Shown here in pieces: positions 36,651-46,186 of a DNA stretch of 64,000 nt. The stretch spans positions 2,463,501 through 2,527,500 of the forward strand of contig NZ_CP010796.1 of NCBI RefSeq assembly GCF_001483965.1, written 5' to 3'. Below the pieces are notes generated by a model. It was not told the origin of the DNA, did no database searches, and worked only from the letters and a program-made list of their open reading frames with translations. How positions within the stretch are numbered: the first letter of the stretch is position 1; each line of letters opens with the position of its first letter. The DNA comes from Carnobacterium sp. CP1 (GTDB lineage Bacteria; Bacillota; Bacilli; Lactobacillales; Carnobacteriaceae). Made by a program: the position numbers and the translations under genes.

Positions 36651-36741
36651 TCGTTTAAAAGAACAAGGTTTATGCAAAATGAGAAGGCGATTAAAAAGTG
36701 AACATTTTTTGAGTAAAACGCTTGCAATCATCGTTTTATGG

Positions 36742-36770
36742 TTTATTTTATCTTATAAAGATGGTACTAT
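36742..36770 (+). promoter_or_regulatory. Promoter of the BMP lipoprotein gene
   Basis: TTTATT (36742-36747), 17 bp, TACTAT (36765-36770) with TG-G ahead of the -10. About 61 bp before the ATG. Confidence 0.55.
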
Positions 36771-36831
36771 AAATACGAGGGTGAATGAATGTTTATTTAT
36801 TCGCACTAAAAAAATATTGGGGGTTTTTTTA

Positions 36832-37890
36832 ATGAAAAAACGCAATTATATGAGTCTTTTAGCTTTAGGATTAATTTCAGGTGCGACATTAGCAGCCTGT
36901 GGTTCAGACGATTCAGCTACACCTTCAGATACTGCATCAGATTCAGGCGATGATTTTTCTGTCGTAATGGTTACTGATGTAGGTGGAGTGGATGACAAAT
37001 CTTTTAACCAATCTGCTTGGGAAGGTATGCAGGAATGGGGAGAAGACAACGGTAAAAAAGAAGGCGCAGATGGATATACTTATATTCAATCAAATGAAGA
37101 CTCAGATTTTGTTACCAATTTAAATAGTGCAGTAAATGCCAATTTCGATTTGATCTATGGAGTTGGATTTAAATTACAAGAAGCAATGACAGATGTAGCT
37201 GGACAAAACGAAGATCAGCAATTCGTCATTATTGATTCAGTTATCGACGCACCAAACGTTGAATCTGTTTTATTTAAAGACCAAGAAGCAGCCTTTTTAG
37301 CTGGAGTTGCTGCTGCAGAATCAACTGAAACTGGAAAAATCGGATTTATCGGCGGACAAGAAAGTGAAGTTATTTCACGTTTTGAAGCTGGATTTGTTGC
37401 CGGTGTCAAAGAAGTTGACCCTGCAATTGAAGTAAACGTAGAATACGTAGGTTCTTTTGGAGATGCTGCACGTGGAAAACAATTAGCAGCAGCAATGTAT
37501 AGCAGCGGAATCGATATTATTTATCAAGCAGCTGGTGATTCAGGTAACGGAGTCTTCTCTGAAGCTAAAGACCGTATGAATGCTGATCCATCTGAAAAAC
37601 TTTGGGTAATCGGCGTTGACCGTGACCAAGAAGAAGAAGGTAAATACGATTCTGGCAACTTAACATTAACGTCTACGCTTAAAGGTGTTGGAGCAGCCGT
37701 TAAAGATATTGCAAACGATACGATGGCTGGAAACTTCACTGGCGGAGAAACGGTGAACTTTGGTTTAGCTGAAGGCGGCGTTGATTTGACAGATGGCAGT
37801 CTGACTGATGAAGTTAAGAAAAGTATTGAAGACTACAAAGAAAAAATCATTAACGGAGATATCGAAGTACCAGAAACCCCTGAAAAATAA
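36832..37890 (+). CDS. BMP/PnrA-like nucleoside-binding lipoprotein
   Basis: A 352-residue substrate-binding lipoprotein of the basic membrane protein (Med/PnrA) family. Signal peptide with lipobox LAAC (Cys23), a short Ser/Asp-rich linker, then a periplasmic-binding-protein fold beginning VVMVTDVGGVDDKSFNQSAWEG, typical of purine nucleoside binders. ATG 36832 is preceded by TTGGGGG. Followed by an ATPase and two permeases, giving the layout of yufNOPQ (nupNOPQ) in Bacillus and bmpA-nupABC in Lactococcus. Likely ligand: guanosine/inosine or a broader nucleoside range (inferred). Confidence 0.92.
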   Translation: MKKRNYMSLLALGLISGATLAACGSDDSATPSDTASDSGDDFSVVMVTDVGGVDDKSFNQSAWEGMQEWGEDNGKKEGADGYTYIQSNEDSDFVTNLNSAVNANFDLIYGVGFKLQEAMTDVAGQNEDQQFVIIDSVIDAPNVESVLFKDQEAAFLAGVAAAESTETGKIGFIGGQESEVISRFEAGFVAGVKEVDPAIEVNVEYVGSFGDAARGKQLAAAMYSSGIDIIYQAAGDSGNGVFSEAKDRMNADPSEKLWVIGVDRDQEEEGKYDSGNLTLTSTLKGVGAAVKDIANDTMAGNFTGGETVNFGLAEGGVDLTDGSLTDEVKKSIEDYKEKIINGDIEVPETPEK

Positions 37891-37915
37891 AAAAACCAAA
37901 TTCAATTGAACTTCA

Positions 37916-37950
37916 GTGAAAAGACCGGATGCTCATTCCGGTCTTTTCAC
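37916..37950 (+). terminator. Hairpin terminator between binding protein and ATPase genes
   Basis: A perfect 15-bp inverted repeat GTGAAAAGACCGGAA-type arms (37916-37929 with 37936-37950), loop TGCTCA. It probably limits readthrough so the binding protein is made in excess. Confidence 0.7.
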
Positions 37951-38095
37951 ATCTTAGGACAAAAAATGACTTATCCATTAGAGGATACAAGAGGTTTAGG
38001 TTTTACAAGAGAGCTGCTAATTGAAAAAGTCCTATTATTTGCATGGCAATTAAATAAAAAAAGAATTCACTGTAGCTCCTGTTTAGTAAATAACG

Positions 38096-38101
38096 TATAA
38101 T
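38096..38101 (+). promoter_or_regulatory. Possible -10 for the ABC ATPase/permease genes
   Basis: TATAAT at 38096-38101, about 40 bp before the GTG start, but no clear -35. The interval 37951-38095 has no convincing gene. Confidence 0.4.
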
Positions 38102-38141
38102 AGATAATGAATTCAAGCAATTGAAAAGGAGTGAGTCCATC

Positions 38142-39719
38142 GTGTCGGAAACCGATTTCGTCATAGAAATGAAAGGTATCACCAAGGAGTTTGGTACCTT
38201 TAAAGCGAACGATAACATTAATCTACAGCTTAAAAAAGGCGAGATTCATGCTCTGTTAGGTGAAAATGGAGCAGGAAAATCAACTTTGATGAATATCTTA
38301 TCGGGTCTTTTAGAACCCACATCAGGTGAAATATTGATGAATGGAAAAGAAGTTCTGATCAATTCTCCAGGTATGGCGAATAAATTAGGAATTGGAATGG
38401 TTCATCAGCATTTTATGTTAGTAAAGAAATTTACTGTAACGGAAAACATTATATTGGGCAGTGAACCTAATAAAGCTGGAGTGCTAGACAAAAACAAAGC
38501 CAAACAAGCCATCAAAGATTTATCAGAAAAATATGGTTTATTGGTAGATCCTGCTGCAAGAGTTGAAAGCATTTCTGTTGGAATGGAACAACGGGTAGAA
38601 ATTTTGAAGACATTATACCGAGGAGCAGAGGTTTTAATTTTTGATGAACCTACAGCCGTGTTGACTCCTCAAGAGATCAAAGAATTGATGCAAATCATGA
38701 AAGCTCTGACTCGCGAAGGAAAGTCGATCATTTTGATCACACATAAATTAGATGAAATCAAGCAAGTTGCTGATAGATGTACGGTTATTCGTCGAGGCCA
38801 AAGTATTGATACCGTTGACGTAGCTTCAAGTTCGCAACAAGAATTAGCAGATATGATGGTTGGACGTTCGGTTTCATTTAAGACTGAAAAAAAAGCTGCA
38901 CAACCAAAAGAAGTTGTTCTTTCTGTCCAAGATATTACAGTTCAAGAAGATCGCGGGTTAGAAGCAGTTAAAGCATTGAGCTTAGAAGTTCGTGCTGGTG
39001 AGGTCTTAGGGATTGCTGGAATTGATGGAAATGGGCAAAGCGAATTAATTCAAGCGATCACAGGACTTGCTAAAATAGAAAGTGGAAAGATTCTTTTAAA
39101 TGGAGAAGAGATCCAAAATAAACAACCCCGCAAGATTACGGAAAATGGGTTAGGGCATATTCCTGAAGACCGCCATAAATATGGCTTGATTCTGCCTATG
39201 AGTTTGGAAGAAAACATTGCTTTACAAACGTATTATAAAAAACCATTAAGCGAACATGGCTTTTTACATCCAAAGGCGATTAAACAATATGCGAAAAAGT
39301 TAATTGGAGAATTTGATGTTCGGACACAAAATGAAATGGTGCCGGCTAGTGCCTTATCCGGCGGGAATCAGCAAAAAGCGATCATCGCCAGGGAAATCGA
39401 TCGCGATCCATCATTGCTGATTGCTGCACAACCCACTCGTGGGTTAGACGTTGGAGCGATTGAATACATCCATAAACGTTTGATCGAACAACGGGATAAT
39501 GGAAAAGCCGTTTTATTAATGAGTTTTGAATTGGATGAGATTTTAAATGTTTCAGATCGTATTGCGGTTATGTATGATGGAAAAATCGTGGCCATTGTAA
39601 AACCAAAAGAAACAACCCAACAAGAATTAGGTCTGCTGATGGCAGGTTCATCTCTTGAAAAAGCAAGAGCAGCTGCTGATCAAGAGAGTGGAAAGGAGCG
39701 GTCTCATATTGAACAATAA
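38142..39719 (+). CDS. Nucleoside ABC importer, duplicated ATPase subunit
   Basis: A 525-residue cytosolic ATPase with two fused nucleotide-binding domains, typical of sugar/nucleoside importers. The first has Walker A GENGAGKST (about 39-47), signature near ESISVGMEQR, and Walker B EVLIFDEPTAVLTP. The second has the degenerate Walker A GIDGNGQSE and signature LSGGNQQKAIIAREI. GTG 38142 has AAAGGAGTG just ahead; an in-frame TTG at 38121 overlaps that site. It drives the two permeases downstream. Counterpart of YufO/NupA. Confidence 0.93.
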   Translation: MSETDFVIEMKGITKEFGTFKANDNINLQLKKGEIHALLGENGAGKSTLMNILSGLLEPTSGEILMNGKEVLINSPGMANKLGIGMVHQHFMLVKKFTVTENIILGSEPNKAGVLDKNKAKQAIKDLSEKYGLLVDPAARVESISVGMEQRVEILKTLYRGAEVLIFDEPTAVLTPQEIKELMQIMKALTREGKSIILITHKLDEIKQVADRCTVIRRGQSIDTVDVASSSQQELADMMVGRSVSFKTEKKAAQPKEVVLSVQDITVQEDRGLEAVKALSLEVRAGEVLGIAGIDGNGQSELIQAITGLAKIESGKILLNGEEIQNKQPRKITENGLGHIPEDRHKYGLILPMSLEENIALQTYYKKPLSEHGFLHPKAIKQYAKKLIGEFDVRTQNEMVPASALSGGNQQKAIIAREIDRDPSLLIAAQPTRGLDVGAIEYIHKRLIEQRDNGKAVLLMSFELDEILNVSDRIAVMYDGKIVAIVKPKETTQQELGLLMAGSSLEKARAAADQESGKERSHIEQ

Positions 39720-40773
39720 AGGAAAATGGAATAATATATTGGTTCCACTGCTTTCTGTTGTCTTAGGATTAGTATTGGGAGCTTTGATCATGTTTGCATT
39801 TGGTTATGATCCAATCGCTGGATACCAATCTATGATCAAGGGAGCTTTTGGTAATTCTTTTTATATCGGTGAGACATTGAGACAAGCAACCCCATTAGTT
39901 TTTACAGCACTTGGCTTTTCAGTAGCGTATACAGCTGGATTCTTTAATATTGGGGTCGCTGGACAAGCTTTGTTAGGTTGGTTGTGTTCCGTTTGGTTCG
40001 CTTTAACGTTCCCGGAATTACCCGGTCTGCTATTGCTGTTTTTAAGTTTGGTTGTCGGAGCAGTAGCTGGAGCAATATGGGCTGGCATTGCAGGATTTTT
40101 ACGTGCTTATTTTAACACTAGTGAAGTTATTGTAACGATTATGTTGAATTATACCGCTCTTTATACCACTAATTATTTGATTCGTAACGTTTTGACAAAT
40201 GCTTCAGATACAACGTCTCGTATCCCTGCAGGTGCAAGTCTTCGGGTAGAATGGTTGACAACTTTAACGAAGAACTCAACATTGCATGCTGGAATTTTTA
40301 TTGCTTTATTCATGGCTGTAGTGGTTTGGATTCTGATGAAAAAGACAACCAGCGGTTTTGAAATCCGGGCAGTAGGACTAAACCCGTTTGCTTCCAAATA
40401 CGCTGGAATGAGTACGAAACGCAATATCATTGTTTCTATGCTGATCAGTGGAGCTCTTGCTGGTTTAGGCGGAGCGATGGAAGGAATGGGCACATTCCAA
40501 AATATATTTGTTCAAGGAGCAATGCCGACGATTGGGTTTGACGGGATGGCCGTTGCTTTACTTGGTTTAGGAAATCCTGTTGGTATTTTATTCTCTGCAT
40601 TGTTGTTTGGAGCTCTTAAAATTGGCGGAAATAGTATGCCGTTAATGGCAGGTGTGCCAACTGAAGTCGTGGATATTGTGATTGCTTCTATTATATTCTT
40701 TGTTGGAGCCAACTACTTGATCCGTTTCTTCATTGATAAACGGGCTAGAGTAAACAAAGGAGGAGTAAAATAA
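39709..40773 (+). CDS. Nucleoside ABC importer permease 1
   Basis: A permease of about 354 residues of the BPD_transp_2 family, with about 8-10 hydrophobic spans and the conserved loop EVIVTIMLNYTAL near 143-155 that meets the ATPase. TTG 39709 is chosen because AAAGGAG lies about 10 bases before it; the open frame extends further back into the ATPase gene. It overlaps the ATPase stop by 11 bases, so the two are coupled. Counterpart of YufP/NupB. Confidence 0.92.
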   Translation: MNNKGKWNNILVPLLSVVLGLVLGALIMFAFGYDPIAGYQSMIKGAFGNSFYIGETLRQATPLVFTALGFSVAYTAGFFNIGVAGQALLGWLCSVWFALTFPELPGLLLLFLSLVVGAVAGAIWAGIAGFLRAYFNTSEVIVTIMLNYTALYTTNYLIRNVLTNASDTTSRIPAGASLRVEWLTTLTKNSTLHAGIFIALFMAVVVWILMKKTTSGFEIRAVGLNPFASKYAGMSTKRNIIVSMLISGALAGLGGAMEGMGTFQNIFVQGAMPTIGFDGMAVALLGLGNPVGILFSALLFGALKIGGNSMPLMAGVPTEVVDIVIASIIFFVGANYLIRFFIDKRARVNKGGVK

Positions 40774-40774
40774 G

Positions 40775-41734
40775 ATGGATGTTATGAGTGTATTGCAACT
40801 TGTCTTTTCTTCAGCGTTAGTCTATTCGGCCCCTCTTATCTTAACAGCATTAGGTGGAACTTTTTCTGAACGTAGTGGAATTGTTAACGTCGGCTTGGAA
40901 GGAATCATGGTCATGGGTGCCTTCGGTTCCGTAGTCTTTAACTTGTCCTTTGCGAGTCAATTTGGAAATTGGACACCTTGGGTAGGAGTTATTGTAGGCG
41001 GAGTGATCGGAATTTTGTTTTCGTTGATTCACGCTGTTGCAACCATCAATTTACGGGCAGACCACATTATTTCAGGAACGGTTATTAACTTGATGGCGCC
41101 TGCTTTAGCGGTCTTCTTAACTCGTGTATTGTATGATGGACGCGGCCAAACAGATATTATTCCTAAAAACTTTGGAAAAGCGAATATTCCATTATTGGAA
41201 AAGATTCCCGTTATTGGCGATATTTTCTTTAAAGGAACTTCTGCACCAGCTTTTGTAGGAATTCTGATAGCTGTTTTATGTTGGTTTGTGTTATTCAAAA
41301 CTCGTTTTGGATTGCGTTTGAGAGCTGTAGGGGAACACCCTCAAGCAGCAGATACTTTAGGAATCAATGTTTATGGAATGAAATATGCCGGTGTGCTATT
41401 ATCCGGTCTCTTAGGCGGAATGGGAGGAGCTATTCAAGCTCAAGCAATTTCATTGAACTTTTCCGCTTCAACCATTGCTGGTCAAGGGTTTATTGCAATG
41501 GCAGCTATGATTTTTGGTAAATGGAATCCTTTAGGCGCAATGGGCGCAGCTATTTTCTTTGGGTTTGCTCAAAGTTTAGGTGTAATCGGCAATTATATAC
41601 CGTTTATCCAGGATGTTCCAAGTGTCTGGCTGCAAATTGCTCCTTATTTAATTACGATCGTCGTATTGGTAGGAGTTATCGGAAAATCAGAAGGTCCAGC
41701 AGCAAATGGTAAGACTTATATCAAATCGAAGTAA
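40775..41734 (+). CDS. Nucleoside ABC importer permease 2
   Basis: A 319-residue BPD_transp_2 permease with about 8-9 spans. It starts MDVMSVLQLVFSSALVYS, then LTALGGTFSERSGIVNVGLEG (typical YufQ/NupC entry), LRADHIISGTVINLM and RLRAVGEHPQAADTLGI. It begins one base after the stop of permease 1. It pairs with that protein to form the membrane channel. A terminator follows. Confidence 0.93.
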   Translation: MDVMSVLQLVFSSALVYSAPLILTALGGTFSERSGIVNVGLEGIMVMGAFGSVVFNLSFASQFGNWTPWVGVIVGGVIGILFSLIHAVATINLRADHIISGTVINLMAPALAVFLTRVLYDGRGQTDIIPKNFGKANIPLLEKIPVIGDIFFKGTSAPAFVGILIAVLCWFVLFKTRFGLRLRAVGEHPQAADTLGINVYGMKYAGVLLSGLLGGMGGAIQAQAISLNFSASTIAGQGFIAMAAMIFGKWNPLGAMGAAIFFGFAQSLGVIGNYIPFIQDVPSVWLQIAPYLITIVVLVGVIGKSEGPAANGKTYIKSK

Positions 41735-41744
41735 GGAATTTACG

Positions 41745-41782
41745 AAAAAACAATCAGAGATTTTTATCTGATTGTTTTTTTT
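41745..41782 (+). terminator. Terminator of the nucleoside importer operon
   Basis: AAAAAACAATCAGA (41745-41758) pairs with TCTGATTGTTTTTT (41767-41780), then more T. Confidence 0.9.
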
Positions 41783-41867
41783 CGTATTGAACGGGATGCT
41801 TCACATTTCTTCTTTTTTAATCTATGATAAGGAGAAGATTGTTTTTATAACGAGGAGGAAAAAAAGG

Positions 41868-43130
41868 ATGTCAATCCAATTAGCCGAAGGCGTTCAATTA
41901 CATGTTTTGCCAACTAAAAAATACAAAACCGTACAAATGGTCGTGAAATTACGCACGCCTCTAGACAAAAAAAGTATTACAAAAAGAGCCTTGCTCTCAA
42001 GTTTGCTGGAGACCAATAGTGAAAAATACCCAACACAGACAGCTTTAAGAAGCGAATTGTCTAATCTTTATGGAGCTAGTTTCGGCACCTCTATCAGTAA
42101 AAAAGGGACGTCCCATATTTTATCGATAGGGTTGAATGTAGTAAACGAGAAGTATTTAACGATGGGAGATTCTGTTTTAAAGGAAGCCATTGCGTTTTTA
42201 AAAGAAATTATTTTTAAACCGAATGCGACAGATGGGCATTTTGACGAAGAAACGTTTAGACGAGAAAAAGAAAATTTGAACGATTATTATGATTCAATTG
42301 CAGATGACAAACAAACTTATGCCAGTTTAGAGTTGCAACACTTATTTTTTGACGATGAGGGGCAACAGACACCTAGTATCGGAACAAAAGAAGATCTAAT
42401 TGAGATTACTGCTGTTGATTTATATCATTATTATCAAAAAGCCTTAAAAGAAGATCAAGTGGATATTTATGTTTTAGGTGATGTTGAAAAAGAACAAATA
42501 GAAGAGCAATTCAAACTGTTTCCATTTGAAGCTAGAAACATAGCGAAACAAGAGGCTTTTTATGCAACGGAGACATTCGAAAAAGTGGTTTCTAAAATAG
42601 AAGAACAAGATATCACACAAGCTAAATTTAATTTAGGTTATGCAACGAATATCTTTTACCATCAAAAAAATTATTACGCAGGACAAGTTTTTAATGGTCT
42701 TTTTGGCGGGTTTCCTCATTCTAAGTTATTTATGAACGTTCGCGAAAAAGAAAGTTTGGCTTACTATGCATCTAGTTCTCTAGATACGTTTAGAGGCATG
42801 ATGAGTGTTCAAACAGGTATTGAAAGTAAAAAGGTTGACCAAGTAAAAGAAATCATTACCATGCAGTTAAAAGAAATGCAAGCGGGTAATTTTACAGATG
42901 AAGCGTTAAATCAAACTAAAGAAATGCTGAAAAATCAATTATTGCAATCAGAAGATCATTCGGGAGCCATTATTGAGCGAATGTATGCAAATCAAATGGC
43001 CATAGGAAAAGTTATTAATTTAGAAGAGTGGATAGCCGATATTGAAGCAGTGACAACGGAACAAGTTATCGAAGTTGCTAATCAAGTGAAATTAAAAGCG
43101 ACATTCTTCTTATCTGGGGAGGTTAACTAA
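41868..43130 (+). CDS. ymfF: M16-like protein YmfF (EF-P modification-associated), non-catalytic
   Basis: A 420-residue M16 (insulinase/mitochondrial processing peptidase) fold protein. Where active M16 enzymes have H-x-x-E-H, this one has SSLLETN near residue 50, so it probably lacks zinc and acts as the partner of the active protein encoded next. The C-terminal half has the R-Y-type region of M16 proteins, RE-KESLAYYASSS. ATG 41868 is preceded by GAGGAGG. In Bacillus ymfF-ymfH-ymfI form one locus; genetic work there ties YmfI to EF-P modification. The start of the longer frame lies in the preceding terminator. Confidence 0.9.
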   Translation: MSIQLAEGVQLHVLPTKKYKTVQMVVKLRTPLDKKSITKRALLSSLLETNSEKYPTQTALRSELSNLYGASFGTSISKKGTSHILSIGLNVVNEKYLTMGDSVLKEAIAFLKEIIFKPNATDGHFDEETFRREKENLNDYYDSIADDKQTYASLELQHLFFDDEGQQTPSIGTKEDLIEITAVDLYHYYQKALKEDQVDIYVLGDVEKEQIEEQFKLFPFEARNIAKQEAFYATETFEKVVSKIEEQDITQAKFNLGYATNIFYHQKNYYAGQVFNGLFGGFPHSKLFMNVREKESLAYYASSSLDTFRGMMSVQTGIESKKVDQVKEIITMQLKEMQAGNFTDEALNQTKEMLKNQLLQSEDHSGAIIERMYANQMAIGKVINLEEWIADIEAVTTEQVIEVANQVKLKATFFLSGEVN

Positions 43131-44431
43131 TGGAGAAAAAAGTTTATAAACAACTAAATGAAACGCTTTACACTGAAACCTTGGAAAATGGCTTATCGGT
43201 CACTTTATTACCAAAAAATGAATTTCATAAAACATACGGTTTATTTACGACAAAATATGGTTCGATCGATAATCAATTTGTCCCACTCGGCGAAAGCGAA
43301 ATGACTAAAGTGCCGGATGGCATCGCGCATTTTTTAGAACATAAGATGTTTGAAAAAGAAACAGGCGATATTTTTCATGTATTTGGAAAGCAAGGGGCTT
43401 CGGCTAATGCTTTCACTAGCTTTACACGGACAAGTTATCTCTTTTCCAGCACTAGCCACGTTTTAAAAAATATGGAAACTCTTTTAGATTTTGTTCAAGA
43501 ACCTTACTTTACCGAAGAAACCGTTAATAAAGAAAAAGGGATCATTGCTCAAGAAATTCAAATGTATGAAGATGAACCCGATTGGCGTTTGTTCTTTGGT
43601 ATTTTGGGCAACCTTTATCCAAAGCATCCACTGCACATTGATATTGCAGGAACAGTCGACAGCATTATGGATATTACAGCAGACTTATTGATGGAAAGTT
43701 ATCAAACGTTTTATCATCCTAGCAACATGAATTTGTTTGTTGTAGGAAAAATGGATCCAGCAGAAATGATGGATTGGATTCGAGAAAATCAGGCTAAAAA
43801 AGAATTTCCTGCAGCGACTGAAATCAAGCGTCATTTTCCAGAAGAAACTGTTGCAGATATTGTACCTTTTGCTTCTATCACCATGCCTGTGAACCGTGCT
43901 AAAAGCATAGTAGGCGTTAAAGGAATTGGGCCGGCTCCGGAAGGAAAAGCGGCTTTGGCATACAAAACAACTATGGATCTCTTGCTAACGTTGTTATTCG
44001 GACCGACTTCAGCTAATTATTTGAAGCTTTATGATAGTGGAATTATCGATGACAGTTTTTCATACGATTTTAGTTTAGACCGTACATTCCATTTTGTCGA
44101 TATTGGGGGCGATGCAAAGGACGCAGAAGCTTTCAGTACCGTAGTGAAAGAAATACTATTAACAGCCAAAGAAAGTCCAGAACTAACGGAAGAAAATCTA
44201 ACCTTAGTGAAAAAACGGATGATTGGACAAGTTTTGCAATCGTTAAATTCTTTAGAATACATTGCCAATCAATACAGTCAACAAGCTTATGGCGATGCAA
44301 CGTTATTTGATTTGGTTCCTATTATTGAAACTATAACGCTTGATCAATTGAAATCATTAGCAGAATGCTTTATGCAAGAAGCTCATATGAGTGTCTTTCA
44401 TATTTTGCCTAAAGGAGCCGATGAAGCGTGA
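43130..44431 (+). CDS. ymfH: M16 family zinc peptidase YmfH (EF-P modification-associated)
   Basis: A 433-residue M16 peptidase with an intact zinc site: HFLEH in GIAHFLEHKMFE (about 65-69) and a downstream Glu in KGIIAQEIQMYEDEP (about 140). It probably pairs with YmfF as a heterodimer, as other bacterial M16 pairs do. Its ATG overlaps the ymfF stop (TAATG). The substrate is unknown; association with the EF-P 5-aminopentanol pathway comes from locus conservation with ymfI. Confidence 0.92.
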   Translation: MEKKVYKQLNETLYTETLENGLSVTLLPKNEFHKTYGLFTTKYGSIDNQFVPLGESEMTKVPDGIAHFLEHKMFEKETGDIFHVFGKQGASANAFTSFTRTSYLFSSTSHVLKNMETLLDFVQEPYFTEETVNKEKGIIAQEIQMYEDEPDWRLFFGILGNLYPKHPLHIDIAGTVDSIMDITADLLMESYQTFYHPSNMNLFVVGKMDPAEMMDWIRENQAKKEFPAATEIKRHFPEETVADIVPFASITMPVNRAKSIVGVKGIGPAPEGKAALAYKTTMDLLLTLLFGPTSANYLKLYDSGIIDDSFSYDFSLDRTFHFVDIGGDAKDAEAFSTVVKEILLTAKESPELTEENLTLVKKRMIGQVLQSLNSLEYIANQYSQQAYGDATLFDLVPIIETITLDQLKSLAECFMQEAHMSVFHILPKGADEA

Positions 44432-45153
44432 AAGCAGCTTTGATCATGGGAGCAAGCGGCGACATTGGTAAAGGAATTGCTGAAGAATTAGCCGGAAATG
44501 GCTGGTCATTGTATCTGCATTACCATTCCGATAAAGAAAGTGTAGAGCAGCAACTGCAAACGTACCGTTTCGCTTATCCCAAACAAGATTTTTTTGGTAT
44601 TCATCTAGATATGACGGATGAGACTGGAATTGCTGTGTTCACCGAAAACATTTTTCAGTTGGATGCAATTATTTTTGCTAGCGGGTTTACAACCTTTCAG
44701 CTGCTAACGGAGGTTACTTCGGCTACAATGGATCAAATGTGGACCGTTCATGTGAAAACACCTATTTTATTGGCCCAGCGATTGCAGACTAAGTTGTCCT
44801 ATTCAGGTAACGGCCGTATCGTTTTTATTAGTTCTGTTTACGGAGAGGCCGGAAGCCCGATGGAGGTGCTGTACAGTACGACAAAAGGGGCACAGTTAGC
44901 TTTTGTTAAAGCTTACAGTAAAGAAATAGCCAGCCTTGGAATTACGGTCAATGCAATTTCTCCCGGAGCTATTGCAACTAAAATGAATGCAACTTTCAGT
45001 CTAGAAGAAGTAGCGGAACTGGAAGCAGAAATCCCTGTTGGTCGGATGGGAACCATTTCGGAAATCAGTTTTTGGGCCCATCAATTATTGGATCCAAGAA
45101 GTGCTTACTTGACTGGACAATCGATTGTAGTGAGCGGCGGCTGGTTAAGATAA
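44428..45153 (+). CDS. ymfI: SDR-family reductase YmfI (EF-P 5-aminopentanone reductase)
   Basis: A 241-residue short-chain dehydrogenase/reductase. The NAD(P) motif is GASGDIGKG (8-16); the Ser of the catalytic triad lies in FISSVYGE and the Tyr in YSTTKGA (Y-x3-K), near 135-156. It ends with LTGQSIVVSGGW, typical of FabG-like enzymes. In Bacillus YmfI reduces the 5-aminopentanone on EF-P Lys32 to 5-aminopentanol. The presence of ymfFH ahead and of Lys32 in this EF-P support the same role. GTG start overlaps the ymfH stop (GTGA). Confidence 0.9.
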   Translation: MKAALIMGASGDIGKGIAEELAGNGWSLYLHYHSDKESVEQQLQTYRFAYPKQDFFGIHLDMTDETGIAVFTENIFQLDAIIFASGFTTFQLLTEVTSATMDQMWTVHVKTPILLAQRLQTKLSYSGNGRIVFISSVYGEAGSPMEVLYSTTKGAQLAFVKAYSKEIASLGITVNAISPGAIATKMNATFSLEEVAELEAEIPVGRMGTISEISFWAHQLLDPRSAYLTGQSIVVSGGWLR

Positions 45154-45237
45154 CGAGCCGCAGAGCTGTCGAATGTAAAAGCATCCGATTAAAAAGGACA
45201 GGTTAAATAAAAAGAGATGTTTCTGAGTGTTTTGATG

Positions 45238-45246
45238 TGTTATAAT
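45238..45246 (+). promoter_or_regulatory. Extended -10 promoter of the RodZ-like gene
   Basis: TG-T-TATAAT at 45238-45246, about 59 bp before the ATG. A small GAGC...GCTC hairpin lies in the leader. Confidence 0.6.
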
Positions 45247-45304
45247 TACAATGATATGAGCTTTTTATGCTCTCTAAACAAGAGAACAGGTAGGTGAAGA
45301 CTTC

Positions 45305-46177
45305 ATGAATGAAATCGGTGAAAAGTTACAAGAGGCTAGAAAAGCCAAAGGGTATACTTTGGATGATTTACAACAGATGACTAAAATACAAAAACGTTAT
45401 TTGATTGCAATTGAAGAGGGCAATTATAATGTTATGCCAGGAAAATTTTATGCACGTGCTTTTATCAAACAATATGCGGATACAGTTGGATTAAATGGGG
45501 ATCAGTTATTAGAAGAGTACACTGATATCGTGCCTCATACACACGATGAAGAGTATGTTGAAAAAGTATCCAGCAGCCAAACACGTTCTGGAAATAAAAC
45601 AGGGAACGAATTACTCGGAAAAGTTCAAGATTATTTGCCGACTTTGGTTATTCTGTTGGTCGTTGTGGTTATTGCTGCAGCTATTTATTTCGCTTTTATT
45701 AAAACCAATCAATCTTCTCAAGAAAGTTTGATAACGAAAAACTCAGAAAGCGTAGTCGTTTCAAGCGCTGTTTCTAATTCGAACGATGCAAAAGATTCCT
45801 CAACTGAAGACTCTGCTACATCAGAATCAGAAAAAGAAGAAACGAAACAGGTTGTTTCTGTCCTGTCATCAACCGGTTCTCAAACAACCTATTCTGTAAC
45901 AGGAACTACTGCAGAAAACACTGTTTCATTATCTGCTGAAGGCGGCGAAAGCTGGGTTAGTGTTGAAGCGGACGGAACGATGATCGATCAAGCGTTATTG
46001 ACAGATGGCGATGTCTTGGATGCTGCTATTCCAGCTGATACAAAAACGGTTAACATCGTCGTGGGGAATGCATCTGTAACGGGTGTTAAATTAAATGATG
46101 AAAACGTAGATTATGCGCCTGAAGCAGCTAACGCCGTGACCCAAAAAATTGAGTTTCAATTTGAAGAAACAGAATAA
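45305..46177 (+). CDS. RodZ/YmfM-like HTH membrane protein
   Basis: A 290-residue protein with an N-terminal RodZ-type helix-turn-helix (about 1-70; IGEKLQEARKAKGYTLDDLQQMT), one membrane span (about 112-135), a Ser/Glu/Asp-rich extracytoplasmic linker and a C-terminal beta domain of the DUF4115 type (about 200-275). RodZ ties MreB to the elongation machinery and shapes rod cells. Position between ymfI and pgsA equals ymfM of Bacillus. AGGTAGGTGAA precedes the ATG. Confidence 0.9.
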   Translation: MNEIGEKLQEARKAKGYTLDDLQQMTKIQKRYLIAIEEGNYNVMPGKFYARAFIKQYADTVGLNGDQLLEEYTDIVPHTHDEEYVEKVSSSQTRSGNKTGNELLGKVQDYLPTLVILLVVVVIAAAIYFAFIKTNQSSQESLITKNSESVVVSSAVSNSNDAKDSSTEDSATSESEKEETKQVVSVLSSTGSQTTYSVTGTTAENTVSLSAEGGESWVSVEADGTMIDQALLTDGDVLDAAIPADTKTVNIVVGNASVTGVKLNDENVDYAPEAANAVTQKIEFQFEETE

Positions 46178-46186
46178 ACGAAATTG

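Noticed and set aside
37906-38100. 64-codon ORF between the nucleoside-binding lipoprotein and ATPase genes
   Set aside because: It begins in the terminator hairpin, lacks a ribosome site and has no family resemblance.
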